64,000 bases of DNA from Nannochloropsis salina CCMP1776. Its lineage: Eukaryota > Sar > Eustigmatophyceae > Eustigmatales > Monodopsidaceae. The translations under genes were made by a program, and so were the position numbers. Shown here one piece after another: positions 17,817 through 29,825 of the stretch. Under the pieces are notes generated by a model. The model was not told the DNA's origin and did not search any database. It saw nothing but the letters and a program-made list of their open reading frames with translations. Each line of letters starts with the position of its first letter. The stretch's first letter is position 1. The stretch spans positions 182,340-246,339 of the forward strand of contig SDOX01000019.1 in NCBI GenBank assembly GCA_004565275.1, given 5' to 3'.

Positions 17817-20384
17817 TTACGAGCGCAGCGCAGCCTTTTTCTTCTTCGCTTTCAACGCGTCCCAATGCTCCTGGACCTTCTTGGAATACCCCTTCTCGCG
17901 TTTTTGCTGCGTCACTGTCTTACCCACCACCTGTACAACGTCCTCATCCTCCAATGTATGCTGCAGGCCGCAGCGTTGCGGGTCATATTTTGTGCTTCGA
18001 CCCCAGACCAAGGCGTAGTTGAATATTTCAGAAAGCTCTGTTGACACGTGAACAGGTGCAGAGGGCAAGTGACAGGGCGTGAGACTACTATGCATTCCAA
18101 GGCTTCCTTAAAAGAGACAACACGTGAACAGGTACAGAGGGCAAGTGACAGGGCGTGAGACATCTCAATGCTACCGGACGTCTCCACGCACACGGCCTGG
18201 GGAGGCGTCGCTGGAAGCGCCAAGTCCTGTCCGGTATGCGCAGGCTCGACGCGGTACTCACCTCGGGAGATGTTCTCGCAAGCCACTTCCACATTCACTC
18301 CTCTCCTCTCGCTGGACATGACGAGCGGCTCCCTGAACTCGGGAGGGGCGCCTCGCCGTTTCGTGTAGACGCGGATTAGCCCCATGTAGTCCCACATGCG
18401 TTCGAGGAGACGCTGGGAGGCGTGAGGAAGACGGGAGATTGAATGACTCAGGGAGGAAATGGGGGGAAAAAGAAGCCGACGACCCCCACAGAGGCCTCTT
18501 TTCCCGCCACTTCCTCGGCCTCACCTCCAGATTGAGCTTGTGGCGGACGGAGATGACGATGGCGTCAGGCTCCCGGGCCAGCCTGTCCACGTCCTCGATG
18601 GTGATAGTGTCGATCTTGTTGTAGGCGTACAGGCACCTGACGTATTTCCTGAGAAGGGAAGGAACGGAGTGGACTCAGCCGTAGGGGACGTCGCAGAGCG
18701 GGGAGCAAGGGAAGGACAGCCAGCAGATGGGCACCAAGGGAGACACGCAACGCACTCCAAGAGTGCGCGAAGGGATGAAAATGGAACCCACTCCGCGGCC
18801 GGAAAGGGCCTTAAGAGGTGCCACCCGCGTCCGGCGGGGTCGGCGGCACTTCCAGAAGGACAAGGGAAAACCTACCGATTGCCCTCGATCACGTCGATGA
18901 CTTGATCCGTGGAGACGTCCTCCCGCAGGAGCATCTCGCAGTTGTGGATCTTGTATTCATAGAGGATGCGCCCGACGGTCAAGGCCGGGTCGGGTCCCAG
19001 CTGTGTGAGCGGCACCTGGGTAAGAGGATCATGGGGGAGTGCAGGGGCTTTTTGTTCGGAACGTGGGGGCGGTGGCGCCAGCATTGCGTGCACAGGACCT
19101 GGTGTAGAGCCCTGGAAGGTACTCCCCCCGGCTGGAAGGTACCCTCCCGGCTACCCGGACCTTTTCGCCGCCAATACTCTAACCCCTTCCCCTCTCACCG
19201 TCGAGTTAAACTTGACCCCACCGTCTTTCTTCTTTCTAAAATAAATGTTGGGCGGTTTCTTGTTCAGCCGGAGCCCCACTGTCTCGAGTTCCCGCTCGAG
19301 GATGGCACGGTGGTTGTTGACTTGCTCCTTGCCTCCGTCCAGGACCATGAGAACGAGGTCCGAGGAGCGGGCCACGGCAATCACTTCCTTCCCACGCCCT
19401 TTCCCGTGTGCTGCGCCTTCGATGATTCCTGAAGGCGGAAGTGAAAGCAAGGGAGGGGGGGAGGGAGCGGGGAAGGGAGGGATGACAATGGGCGATTCTG
19501 TGTCCTGGCGACAGGGACCATCCTCATCCGTGTGGCGTTGACACAAGCGACAGCGTGTGGGAACCCCCCCCCCCCATGCCGGGAGGACGTGGGTAAAAAA
19601 ACGCGCAAAGAGATGAAGTCCCCGCGCTGCATCCTCCCAGACCGGACCAAGGCCCTACCTGGCAGGTCGAGCAGTTGAATCTTGGTGTCGTTGTAGATGA
19701 TGTTGCCCGGTATGCACGTGAGCGTGGTGAACTCGTAGGCGGCGGCTTGAGATTCTGAAGATAGAAAGAAATTCGACCGGAAGGGAATGAAAGGGGTGGA
19801 TGCCGGTGAACAGAGGGGAGAAGCAGGGCAAAGTAGGACGCGAGCAACGGCGTCCTACTGTCTGCAAGCCCCTCCCTCCCTCCCTCTTGCACGCTCTGCC
19901 CGCCCTCCCTCCCGCCTCCACCCACCCGTGTCGGTCAAGGTATTCAAAAGGGAGGACTTCCCCACGGAGGGGAAGCCGATCAACGCCACACGCCCGTCCC
20001 CACTCCTGGCCACTTCAAAACCGGAACCAGCGCCCCCAGGTCCTTTGCTCCCAGTTTCCAACAAGAGCTCGGACCGAAGCTTCGCCAAACGGGCCTTCAG
20101 GGCGCCCAGATGGTGCTCCGTGGCTTTATTTTTCTGGGTCCGGGCCATCTCCTCCTGGGAAGGCGGCACAGATCATGGGGTGCACGCGCACAAGACGTAG
20201 GACGGTAGAGATACAGGGGAAAATAGCGTCAAAAATATTTGATTTTTCACTCTGACTTTTCAACAAGATTAACACCACAAAACTGCGTCAGATTTGACTG
20301 ATACAAGCCTTTTCACCACTGGTTCATGACCTGCTTCCCTCTCTCGTATACCTCGATTTCCTTTATCCTGTCTACAATCCCCAT
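17817..20384 (-). CDS. DRG2: DRG2-type developmentally regulated GTP-binding protein
   Basis: Translation-associated GTPase of the Obg/DRG group (Rbg2 in yeast). Eight exons on the minus strand (20352-20384, 19926-20154, 19659-19754, 19199-19428, 18876-19015, 18525-18648, 18262-18412, 17817-18037) join in frame to 407 aa. The 11-codon first exon [11 protein letters not shown] joins [17 protein letters not shown], matching human DRG2 (MGILEKISEIE then [14 protein letters not shown]). Landmarks: P-loop [25 protein letters not shown], base-specificity NKID, and a C-terminal TGS domain ending [21 protein letters not shown] Gly-rich insert ([10 protein letters not shown]) precedes the G domain. 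The C-terminal tail is basic (KAKKKKAA). The protein is longer than human DRG2 (364 aa) because of the insert and tail. Intron 7 carries a 76-bp-spaced duplication close to the 3' splice site. Confidence 0.92.
18045..18161 (-). repeat. Intronic 41-bp direct duplication (76-bp period)
   Basis: Two 41-bp copies at 18045-18085 and 18121-18161 differ at one base. They lie in intron 7 of DRG2. The copy at 18045-18085 directly precedes the inferred 3' splice site before exon 8 (minus strand), so the duplication covers the splice-acceptor neighbourhood. Confidence 0.85.
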
Positions 20385-21005
20385 AGTGCTGAGTATGCGC
20401 CCGCTTGCCTATATTTGAGATGATACATGCCAATGTTAAACGTCTAAAGCGCGTAGTTCCCTCAAAACTGCAGATAAGAAACAGTAGTATAAGTGGAGCC
20501 CTCCCAATGCAAGAGGCACTATATGATACGTCTGACCAACAGCAACCCCGCATTTGGTTTCAGATTTGTCAATCGAAATACATGCATCACTTTCGGTCGA
20601 AGGGACATGACCTTAGCCCCTTAAATCAGGTGACTGGACACCATCATGACTCCCAAAGCCGTACTCGTGTCTGACCATCGTGCCTCCTCGTCAATGATTA
20701 AAAAAGGGGGATGGAACTCACCGATACGTGCAGTAGACCGAAACAAAGACGTGCCTTCCAATACCTGTGAATCGAATGCGAAAAGGTGCGAAAGATTTCT
20801 GTAATTCATCGCAGCGGGCGGCGCCTCTGGTAGAGAGGAGCATTTGCTACTAGCTTCCTTTGTAAGACTCGCTGACGGCCAGCTAGACAAGCATGTCCTA
20901 TTCGGGGGGTGCATGAGGCACCGGGAAAAGCAATTTTCACGAATACATGACCTGCACCATCCCACCGACAGATACGACTCCGTGCACATTCCCACGTCAA
21001 CCAAT
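20385..21005. promoter_or_regulatory. Divergent promoter region, DRG2 and peroxiredoxin
   Basis: The 621-bp gap between the start codons of DRG2 (-) and the peroxiredoxin (+) must carry both promoters. No coding frame or defined element is recognised. Confidence 0.45.
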
Positions 21006-21729
21006 ATGCTGTCCGTCTTTACTCGCGTGCGTCGCCCCACTAACCTCCCCTCCTTTCTGGCCCTGACAACACGTGGCATCAGCACCGGTTCCAAAGTTCC
21101 CACTCTTCCGCTTAAGGAGGTAAGTGTCCAACTATGGTACTACCATTATTTGCACGGGCAGCGCCTGCATCAGGTATCACGAGAATTGGCTCTGCAGGGC
21201 AAAAAACCAGCACGGAATCTGCCGAAGTTTCCCTCAATTAGCACGACTGCGGACGCACTCACTGACAAGGCAAGTCAAACACGGTTTCTCACAGGTGAAA
21301 GGCGATACTGTTTCTGACGTGTCGAGCAACGACTTTTTCAGAGGGAAGGTGGTGTTAATTGGCCTTCCAGCGGCGTTTTCCCCCACGTGCTCCGAAAAAC
21401 ATGTTCCAGGATATCTTGCGCATGCGCGGGAGTTCAAACAAAAGGGCGTCGATAAAATTGCGGTCCTGGCAGTAAATGATTTCTTTACTATGAAGGCTTG
21501 GGCGAAAGCCCAGGATATAGGCGATGAGATAAGTTTTGTAGCAGATGGAAACGGGGAGCTAACCAATGCCCTTGGCTTAGAATTAGATTTGACGAAAGCT
21601 GTCCTTGGGAAGCGATGTAAGCGTTTCTCGATGGTCTTAGAGGATGGAATTGTAAAATCTTTATCAGTAGAGCCGGACGGGACAGGATATACAGTTAGCT
21701 CTGCAGAAAGTACGCTGAAGCAGGTTTGA
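21006..21729 (+). CDS. PRX5: Type II / PRX5-like peroxiredoxin, mitochondrial
   Basis: Thiol peroxidase that reduces hydrogen peroxide and alkyl hydroperoxides. Exons 21006-21119 and 21295-21729 give 182 aa. Splicing joins PTLPLKE to VKGDTVSDVS. The peroxidatic cysteine lies in PAAFSPTCSEKHVPGY, the standard motif of PRX5/PrxII. Further landmarks are KIAVLAVNDFF, MKAWAKAQ, FVADGNGELTNALGLELDL, RFSMVLEDGIVKSL and EPDGTGYTVSSAE. A cysteine in GKRCKRFSM sits just before the RF motif and is a candidate resolving residue. The N-terminus (MLSVFTRVRRPTNLPSFLAL, Arg-rich without Asp/Glu) looks like a mitochondrial presequence, so PrxIIF-like rather than cytosolic. The intron is 175 bp. Confidence 0.93.
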
Positions 21730-23144
21730 TGAAATTTTTCTGCTTCTTTGCAACGAGTGATATGGATGGGACTGAACGGGATCAAAGGAATCCTCCACTC
21801 TACGTGATACGAGTTGTCCAGCATATGTGATCAATTTTGAATCGTATGATATGACCCTGTGTAGGTGCAGCCTGTGCGACTAATTGACTTCTACGGTAGA
21901 ACGGATGAGAAATGAGTTCATCTAATCTTTCCTAAGACTTTCTGAGGTCTCCAGCTTTGATTTTTGCTATGGCAACAGCAACAAGCGTGGAGGGGGGTCA
22001 ACCTTTCTTGGAAAATGAGAGCATATTCGTCTAGTGACAGATGTTCTTCCTCATCTTTTCAAAAACTTTGGCCGCTTTCGACCTCTTATGTACATAAACA
22101 AATTAAGAAATCATTCCTGGAAAGATTTCAATATGTGATTATTCACTGTGATTGTACTGCATATCTTTTGGTAATGGTAAATATGCTGCTACATGTGTGC
22201 ATGTCATTCATGAATAGAGTTTTTTGATGTCGAAATACAATATCCATGCCCGACTGACTAGTTTGGTTAAGACTGTGGATGATAAGCATTTAAGTACTAC
22301 AAATGCTAGCAAGCGCCATTGGAATTATGCAGCACATGTTGACAAAAAAAAAGTGGCGATATTAGCCATTAATGCTACCGCGTTTCTGACAGAAAAACAG
22401 CGAACACGCACATGGAAATGATTTGAAATTTGAACTGTCTTCTCGGCCGGACATATACATGTGCATGTATATATAACATGCCAGCGCCTCGCAGATGCAT
22501 CCGTCAGTTCTCTGCGGCCAGACGCTGGTAATTTTTGAAATGATGTTATGCCACCATCCTGGGGTCCACGTTCCCGTGCACAAGAAAGGCTTTCTTCGGG
22601 CAGAATCTCGCCAAGCCTTCCTTGTATGCATTCCAATCTGGACACCATATGAACAAACAATGCTTGCAACCAGCAACTGACCATTCTGTTCCCATGATTT
22701 CACACAAACGTCTGTATAAAAAAGAAAACGTGCCGTCGTCAACGGGAAGTCGTGGGGAGGGCAATTGGAGCTACATCAGCTATCACAGACGCCGATTAGG
22801 ACCAACAGGCGGGAGGCTTGAGGACATTGTACCATCTCCAGAAAGAAGCACGCAACGCCAAAACAGTTGCCGCAAAGAAGAGGAGAGGGTGTTTCAGGTA
22901 CTTGACTTGGGCAGGGAGGACCCCTCGACAAACTCAGGCAATTCCAGCGGGAAGTATACTCTGCTGCCTACAGCTGGTGAGTCTCGTGTGCATTCCTTCG
23001 ATCCGATGCCCTCTTCCCGTATTCTTCTGATGTTTGTCGGGTGGAAGAAATGTCTACGGCACTCAATCGGATGACTTTCTTCCTCTATTTCTTATGTGTC
23101 CTGAAATTTTTTTCCCATCTGTAACCTGAGACGAGACGCCCAGA
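21730..23144. other. Intergenic, 1.4 kb between peroxiredoxin and UXS
   Basis: Mostly A/T-richer sequence without clear genes up to about 22500. From 22546 to about 22950 both strands show protein-like short frames with possible splice sites, treated separately. The right end should contain the UXS promoter and leader. Confidence 0.4.
22546..22711 (-). CDS. Possible terminal exon of an unrecognised gene
   Basis: After a good 3' splice site (TTTTTTATACAG) on the minus strand, a frame of 54 codons runs to a stop at 22546. It includes a Cys/Trp-rich stretch GCKHCLFIWCPDWNAYKEG and ends HGNVDPRMVA. The composition looks protein-like rather than random, but I cannot name a family. I found no upstream exons that fit convincingly before the UXS gene begins at 23145 on the other strand. 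It may be a genuine small gene, a remnant, or chance. Confidence 0.25.
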
Positions 23145-25323
23145 ATGAGCCATTCCTTCAGACATTGGTTCGGGAGCAGTACCGGACATCGTCTAAATTC
23201 TAGCATTCGAGCCGCTTTTCTTTTCATCGTCGGGGCCTTGGCCTTGATTATATCCGTCAACTGCGTCTTCGGCCGGGAGCCATTGGTGCTCCGCGCCTCC
23301 TCTTCCCACGTCCGCGGTGGAGATGAAGGAGGAAACGGAGGGATGCAAATGCTGCAGCACGACGGTCGACAGGTGGAGAGTCATGAGCCAGTGCTGGTTT
23401 CTGAGGAGCTGCGGAGAACGATCAAAGAAGAAGTCCGTGCGGAGATTTTGGCGGCCATGGCCGAAGAGGAAAAAAAGCGAAGACAGGAAGCCCCACATGC
23501 CCGGCCCGGGACACTGGGGGACGGAGAGCGGACGGTAAGCCGACAGGAGCAGCTAGGACAGCTCTACCCGCCTACGGCCACCCTGAGTGAGGGCCAGCGG
23601 AGGCGGATCCTTGTGACGGGGGGGGCGGGCTTTGTGGGCTCCCATCTGGTCGACCGCCTGATGGCCGAGGGGCACGAGGTGATCGTGGTGGACAACATGT
23701 TCACGGGGCGGAAGAAGAACGTGGCGCACTGGATCGGGCACCCCCACTTCATGCTCATTGTCCACGACGTGGTGGAGCCTATCCTCCTGGAGGTCGACCA
23801 GATCTACCACCTGGCCTGCCCCGCCTCCCCCCCCCACTACCAGTACAACCCGATTAAGACGATCAAGACCAGCACCATGGGCACCTTGAACATGCTCGGC
23901 CTCGCCAAGCGGGTCCGGGCCCGCATGCTCCTGACCTCCACCAGCGAGGTGTACGGCGACCCGCAAATCCACCCCCAGCCCGAGTCCTATTGGGGCAACG
24001 TGAATCCAATCGGGCCCCGGGCGTGCTACGACGAGGGGAAGCGGGTGGCGGAGACGATGATGTACGCGTACAGGTCGCAGGGCGGGGAGGGGGACTCGAG
24101 CATGGAGGTGCGGGTCGCCAGGATTTTCAACACGTTTGGGCCGCGGATGCATCCCAACGACGGACGGGTGGTCAGGTACGGAGGGAGACCGGGACGAAGA
24201 TGGGAAGGAAGGAGGTGGAGAGGGTCATCAGGGGAGGGAGGGCGCCAGACCGTTTCGTCAATTCTTCCCGAGATGGGGTGGTCGTGTCTCACGTCTTGTC
24301 GGTCGTGCCCATGATTGCCTTCCACCCCTTTCCTCTGGCTCGGACGCGATGCCTCCGCAGCAATTTTATTATCCAGGCGCTTCAAGGGAAGAACATCACC
24401 ATCTACGGCAAAGGAAGGCAGACACGGTCTTTCCAGTACGTGGACGACCTGGTCTCGGGCCTCATGAAGCTCATGAACAGGTAAGGACGTAGACAGAGGA
24501 GGGGAGCGGAGGAGGGGGCATGGAGGAGAGGACAAAGGCGGTCCCACAGGCGGCAAGGAGAGAGAGAGTGCGCAGTCGGATTACGACGCTGTCAACCCCA
24601 CTGGTATTGACCTCCACCTTTTTGCCTATCTCCCGTGTTTCTCGTACCTCGTATTTCTCCCTGGCAGCGACTACGAACTGCCCGTCAACCTAGGGAACCC
24701 CGACGAATACTCCGTCAAGGACTTCGCCTTGCTTGTGCGGGTGAGTGAGGAGGGGAGACGAGGAAGGAAGTGGGAGGGAGGGAGGGAAGGCGGGTGTCAA
24801 GATGGGTGCTCACCAGGGAAAATCTACAGACCTAAAAGTCTAAAAGAATCGTGCCCATTCCGAAAGCCAAAACCACGTTCTCAACGTTCCTTTTCGGCCT
24901 CCATCAGCATCTCATCTTTCCCCATTCTGTCTCTTCAAACCACAGGAGCTGGTCAGGAACATGGACAGCCAAATAGTGCACTTACCGGCGACCAAAGATG
25001 ACCCCGCGAAGCGCAAACCTGATATCACTACCGCCAAAAAAGAATTAGGTTGGGAACCAACGGTGTCGGTGCGGGACGGGCTGGCCAAGACCATCGAGTA
25101 TTTCCGAAAAGAACTGGAAGAGACGGTACGTCGACCACCATGCCTGCTCGCTCGAATCACTCTGTGTCCAGGTAGTGTATTTTAGACGACTTAGCAGCTT
25201 GACAGAGACGGCCTTGAATGCTCGCAGGCTTATCGAATCCGAAACGCTCCCAAACCTATGTCGAGTCACGACGCCTCGGTCACGCCCTTTCCTTTTCCTT
25301 TTCGCCATTTCGTGAAAATTTGA
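23145..25323 (+). CDS. UXS: UDP-glucuronate decarboxylase (UDP-xylose synthase), membrane-anchored
   Basis: Converts UDP-glucuronate to UDP-xylose with bound NAD+, normally in the Golgi lumen. Exons 23145-24175, 24361-24480, 24668-24740, 24946-25125 and 25228-25323 join in frame to 499 aa. Residues about 20-42 form a single hydrophobic signal anchor after a short basic head, typical of type II Golgi UXS. A polar stem follows to about residue 145. The catalytic domain has [42 protein letters not shown], the YxxxK motif [41 protein letters not shown] and AKKELGWEP. The last exon ([10 protein letters not shown] then to a stop within a minisatellite) is the least certain. If the preceding donor is not used, translation stops in the intron after about 20 further codons. 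With NRS/ER it supplies donors for wall or glycoprotein sugars. Confidence 0.9.
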
Positions 25324-25394
25324 CAGGGCGAGATCACGCCCTTTCCTTTTCCTTCTCGCCATTTCGTGAACATTTGACAGGGCGAGATCACGCC
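25281..25394 (+). repeat. 54-bp minisatellite overlapping UXS last exon
   Basis: Two tandem copies of a 54-bp unit (25281-25334 and 25335-25388) plus six bases of a third. They begin CACGCCCTTTCCTTTTCCTT and contain CGCCATTTCGTGAA and TTGACAGGGCGAGAT. The two copies differ at only about two positions. The inferred UXS stop codon (25321-25323) lies in the first copy. Confidence 0.88.
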
Positions 25395-26554
25395 GACGGG
25401 GCCCGAGGCCGCACGACCACAGCCGCATGTAGAGGAGAGCAAGAGGAGTTGAGGCGGGGCAAGGGCCCGATCGGGTAAAGAATAGGAGGAAAGGGGGAAC
25501 TGGGTGGGAAATAAGGACGCGCAGGACGTTGCGTAGGTTGTGTATTTGAGCAATAGAGGCTAGCGATAGTTTCATGTCATAAGCTGAAGGTCGGGCGATA
25601 TCTGGCTTGTGGTGTTCTTTACGAAGAATCTACACCAGTGACAGGAGATAAAGAACAAAATCCAGGAATGTCGCATACCGCGCAGACCTGGGACTTTTCG
25701 GAGCGTCTTCTCCCATGAATCACGACTCACAAATCATACCACTCAGTGCTTCTTGCTTCTTTTCTCTGGCATTGTCGTTCTTTCCCTTTTGACTTCGACG
25801 AGGCTTGCTTTTTCCTCATTGACCGTGATTTACGTCGCATACGCTCGTACGAATTGGATATGGAGATTTATGCGCGCGGTATTTCAAATTATAGGGTTTC
25901 ACCCTGTCCGTGTGCGCGCTCATCCAAGCCCTGATTTATAATCCAACAAGCCAGTAAGGACTTCTTTTACTGCGAAACAGCACACGCGCGAGGTCGCAAC
26001 ACAAAGAATGCTAGGTGTTACACGCTACGTACGCCCACTACCCAAAACTGTGGAAGCGGCCCATGCAGCGATTCCTCTGATCACTTTTTATCACGGCGTT
26101 TCCTATGTCGCAAAGGAAAATCAAGTCGAAAACCTCCCGATCTACGGACAACGCCGACCCGAGTGTCTTCGCGATTTTCGCTCCACTATTAGAAAATTGA
26201 CGCTGTCGATTGAACACTATTCATAGCAGAACATTCATACACCATCCAATCTTGGCACTTATTTGGCTCCGGACTAGGGAAAGACGCGTTGTGTGCCAGC
26301 GAGGTACGGCGAGCCCAAGCCTGTGTCTTGTCGACACCCGCTACTGCCTCCTTGCCAGATAAAAAGTGTATGTTTGGACGTTCTTTCGTGTTTCTTCACC
26401 CTGCACCGCCATGGCTGTAGAGATTCAAATTTTTGGATATGAGCTTGTGACCTTTTTTATCTCGCCTCCCATTTCATGCGTAAAACTCAACCAAAACGTG
26501 ACAGGCCACGGTCAGCGTCATCCTATCGCCCGATACTACGACGTACACAAAAGT
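25395..26554. other. Intergenic, upstream of KASII
   Basis: About 1.2 kb. The open frames (up to about 72 codons) show no resemblance to known proteins. It includes the KASII promoter, position unknown. Confidence 0.4.
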
Positions 26555-28613
26555 ATGCGGCTTTCGACTCTCAGCGTCTTGGGCCCTGCACTAGGATGCG
26601 CCTTCCTACTATTCGACTCAAGCCTGGCATATCTACCGACCTATATGCGCGGGTCTAAGGTGAGGATCTTCTGCTTGTGTTTTTTCATTTTCCAGTCTCT
26701 TGAGGAGGTACTACCTAGTAGATGCTTGAGCCGCCGTCAAAGTACATCCATCAAGCAAGCCTCCCCATGACCAGAATGTACTATTTTGATCCTTTTCTAC
26801 CTGTTCGTTTCTAAATATTGCCATTTTGGAGAAAGAGTGGAGTTGCCAACTGCCTCACCAATGTCCTACATATTTTCATCGCATTCATCCGCTCTCCTCG
26901 ACCTGTCTCAAAACGGTCAATGTCCTCTCCCTTTCCGTGATAAGGGACAACTCTACATGAAGGAAAAAAGTCAGCGTGTCGTCGTAACGGGTCTTGGACC
27001 CATATCCGCTGTGGGTATTGGGAAAGATGCCTTCTGGAAAGCGCTGTTGGAAGGGAAAAGTGGTATCGATCGCATCAGCGGCTTTGACCCCTCCGGCCTC
27101 ACTTGTCAGATTGGCGCCGAAGTAAAAGATTTCGATGCCAAGCCTTATTTCAAGGATAGGAAGAGCGCAGTTCGTAACGACAGGGTGACCTTGATGGGAG
27201 TGGCCGCCTCGCGCATTGCTGTGGACGATGCCAAGCTGGATTTGTCGTCGGTGGAGGGGGAACGCTTTGGGGTTGTGGTAGGGTCCGCGTTCGGAGGGCT
27301 TCAAACACTTGAGACCCAGATTCAGACCATGAACGAAAAGGGCCCGGGCTCAGTGTCTCCATTCGCCGTGCCAAGTTTGTTGTCCAACTTGATCTCGGGG
27401 GTGATTGCGTTGGAAAATGGCGCGAAAGGTGAGGAATCAGATCGGACACGGCCTTAGGTCTAAATAATTCGCTCAGCATGCCTGCCATATCACGTTATTG
27501 AAGGGGTGAGTACTCGTACAGTCCGACTCATCCACCTTCCATTCCTCCCGTTTCTTCCTCCCAGGCCCCAACTACGTCGTGAACAGCGCCTGTGCCGCGT
27601 CCACCCACGCCCTGGGGCTGGCCTACGCACACATTGCCCACGGAGAGGCGGACGTGTGCCTGGCGGGCGGGTCGGAAGCGGCTGTGACCCCGTTCGGATT
27701 CGCGGGCTTTTGCTCGATGAAAGGTATTTGTCAAAGGGAAGAGCGGAGGGGGACATGACGCGAGATGGGGCCCATGTACGTGATATCGATGCCCTCCTGC
27801 TCTTTTCCACCACAGCCATGGCCACAAAGTACAACGACAACCCCAGCCAAGGATCCCGACCTTTCGATAAGGACCGTTGCGGCTTTGTCATGGGAGAGGG
27901 GGCCGGGATGGTGTTGTTGGAAAGCTTGGAGCATGCGCAGAAACGGGGCGCGCATATTTACGCCGAGGTGGCGGGCTTTGGGCAGGCGTGCGACGCCCAC
28001 CATATCACCACTCCGCACCCTGAGGGAGCGGGCTTGGCCCAGGCGATCACGTTGGCTTTGGAAGACGCGGGCATGGCGAAAGAGGACTTAACCTACATCA
28101 ATGCCCATGGCACCAGCACCGCCTACAATGACAAATTCGAGACGCTGGCGGTCAAGAAGGCCTTAGGAGAGGAGGTGGCCAAAAAGATGTACTTGTCGTC
28201 GACCAAGGGATCGACGGGCCACACGCTGGGAGCGGCGGGTGGACTGGAAGCAATCGCGACAGTCCTGGCCATAGAGACAAAGACACTGCCGCCTACGATC
28301 AATTACGAGACGCCTGACCCGGTGGGTGGCATAAGAGAGAAAGGAGACATGCGGGAGGGTGGGAAATTTTTCACAGAGATTCTCATGGCATGGAATACCT
28401 GTGCGGGAGATCCCTGCCCTCTGTGTGTCTCCTCACGAATGCTCTGCTTTCTTTGTCCCCTTTCTCTGGCCGTTTCACACGTCTGCACAGGATTGCGACC
28501 TAAACGTGGTGCCAAACAAGCCCATCACCCTGGATGAGATCACAGGGGCCGCCTCTCAGTCCGCTGGCTTCGGCGGGCATGACTCGGTGGTGGTGTTCAA
28601 ACCATTCAAATAA
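26555..28613 (+). CDS. KAS2: Plastid beta-ketoacyl-ACP synthase II (KASII/FabF)
   Basis: Condensing enzyme of plastid fatty-acid synthesis that extends acyl-ACP with malonyl-ACP. Exons 26555-26659, 26945-27428, 27565-27723, 27816-28321 and 28491-28613 give 458 aa. Exon 1 encodes a signal peptide ([20 protein letters not shown]) followed by [15 protein letters not shown]. The SLA/Y junction is an ASAF-like cleavage site, so the protein should enter the complex plastid through the ER. The mature domain starts [20 protein letters not shown]. The catalytic triad is complete: Cys in [11 protein letters not shown], His in [15 protein letters not shown] and His in [14 protein letters not shown]. The exon 2 acceptor (CCGTGATAAG before GGACAA) is the weakest border; phase and pyrimidine content support it. 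The C-terminus [17 protein letters not shown] is intact. Confidence 0.93.
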
Positions 28614-29825
28614 AAAATCAAAGCCGTGCATGAATGCGAGGGAGGCAGTCACCTAAAGGGAACGTGGAGAGGAGGAGGCAATGTTTGTTGTTTGTGATCT
28701 GTGTCATTTGATACTGTACTTGTGCGCGTGATTCGTCTCTCCTCTGAAAGATCAGGGTGGTAGTGTTGGGAAAGAGACGACGGATCTGTAAGGGGCAACT
28801 CATGCGGGCTCCGTCTGTGCAATTAAGATGCCGAGAAGGGATGATTCGAGCGATAAAAATCTCCTCCTTTTCGTGTCCTTTTCTTTTTGTCACCGACCTC
28901 TGCCTCTTTGCCTCGAACCCCACCGGCGGAGAGAGCAGACATCCTAGGCACATCTTTCTTCGCGCACTCCAGGCGTCAGGTGGGCTGAAGAACAGGAAAG
29001 GACACCAATTCCCCCATAATCATACGCAAAATTCCCCCTCCTCTTGCTACTTTTCTCCGTCTAAGTGTTCGTAAACCCCGTTGCCCACTCTGTAAAGCAC
29101 AGGGATCCACGTACTTGCTTTCCCCTTCGTTCGTTTCCACCGTCTCCAGGGATGCTTTCTGCTTCAGTTCCTCGCACTTACTCCAATGGCACAGACCCTC
29201 TCCGCCCCTCCCTCACCTTCTTTCAATCCGGTCCTGCCTCAATTATCTGATAGCCTTTTTGCTTCGGACATAAATTATATTGTGGTATGTCATAATGTCG
29301 CCAGGCAGCTGTCTCTACTTCAATATCATTTATCTTTTTTTTAAGTTCTCATTTTTCTTTCTCCTCGGTAGCAGCTGATCCAGCCCAAAATTGTGCATGA
29401 TACGTGTGACTCCTCTTTGAAAGTCGTTCCGATCGCTTGTTCCACTTGGTCTAACGCTTCCCTTACACCCTCCGTAAGCCACGTCTTTCCCACAATATCG
29501 CCCTCTTATCCGAATCAATATCGGCTCTCTAGGCCGCCAATTCTTCCGCTGCGTTCCCATTCTTTCCCTTCTTCACTCCGTAGATATCCTGTAGCGCAGG
29601 GCGGTCCTCCGTCTTCCATCCCTTGGTCACTGACTCTTGTCCGAGAGACGGGAAGGAGTCAACCTGATGCACGTGTCGCCAAAGACCCAAAAATGGGGGC
29701 AAAGGAGATTGAGAAGATGTTTAAGTGTCAGTAATCTGGTATTTGTTTTCCTACACAACCGCCCGCATATATACAGAGGCTCTGTAATGTCCATGCTGTT
29801 CATGAGACAAGCTCCCTGCCCTCCA
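28614..29825. other. Convergent intergenic spacer
   Basis: About 1.2 kb between the 3' ends of KASII (+) and the acyl-CoA dehydrogenase (-). No protein-like frame or RNA gene is recognised. Long pyrimidine-rich stretches occur near 28860 and 29330. Confidence 0.45.
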
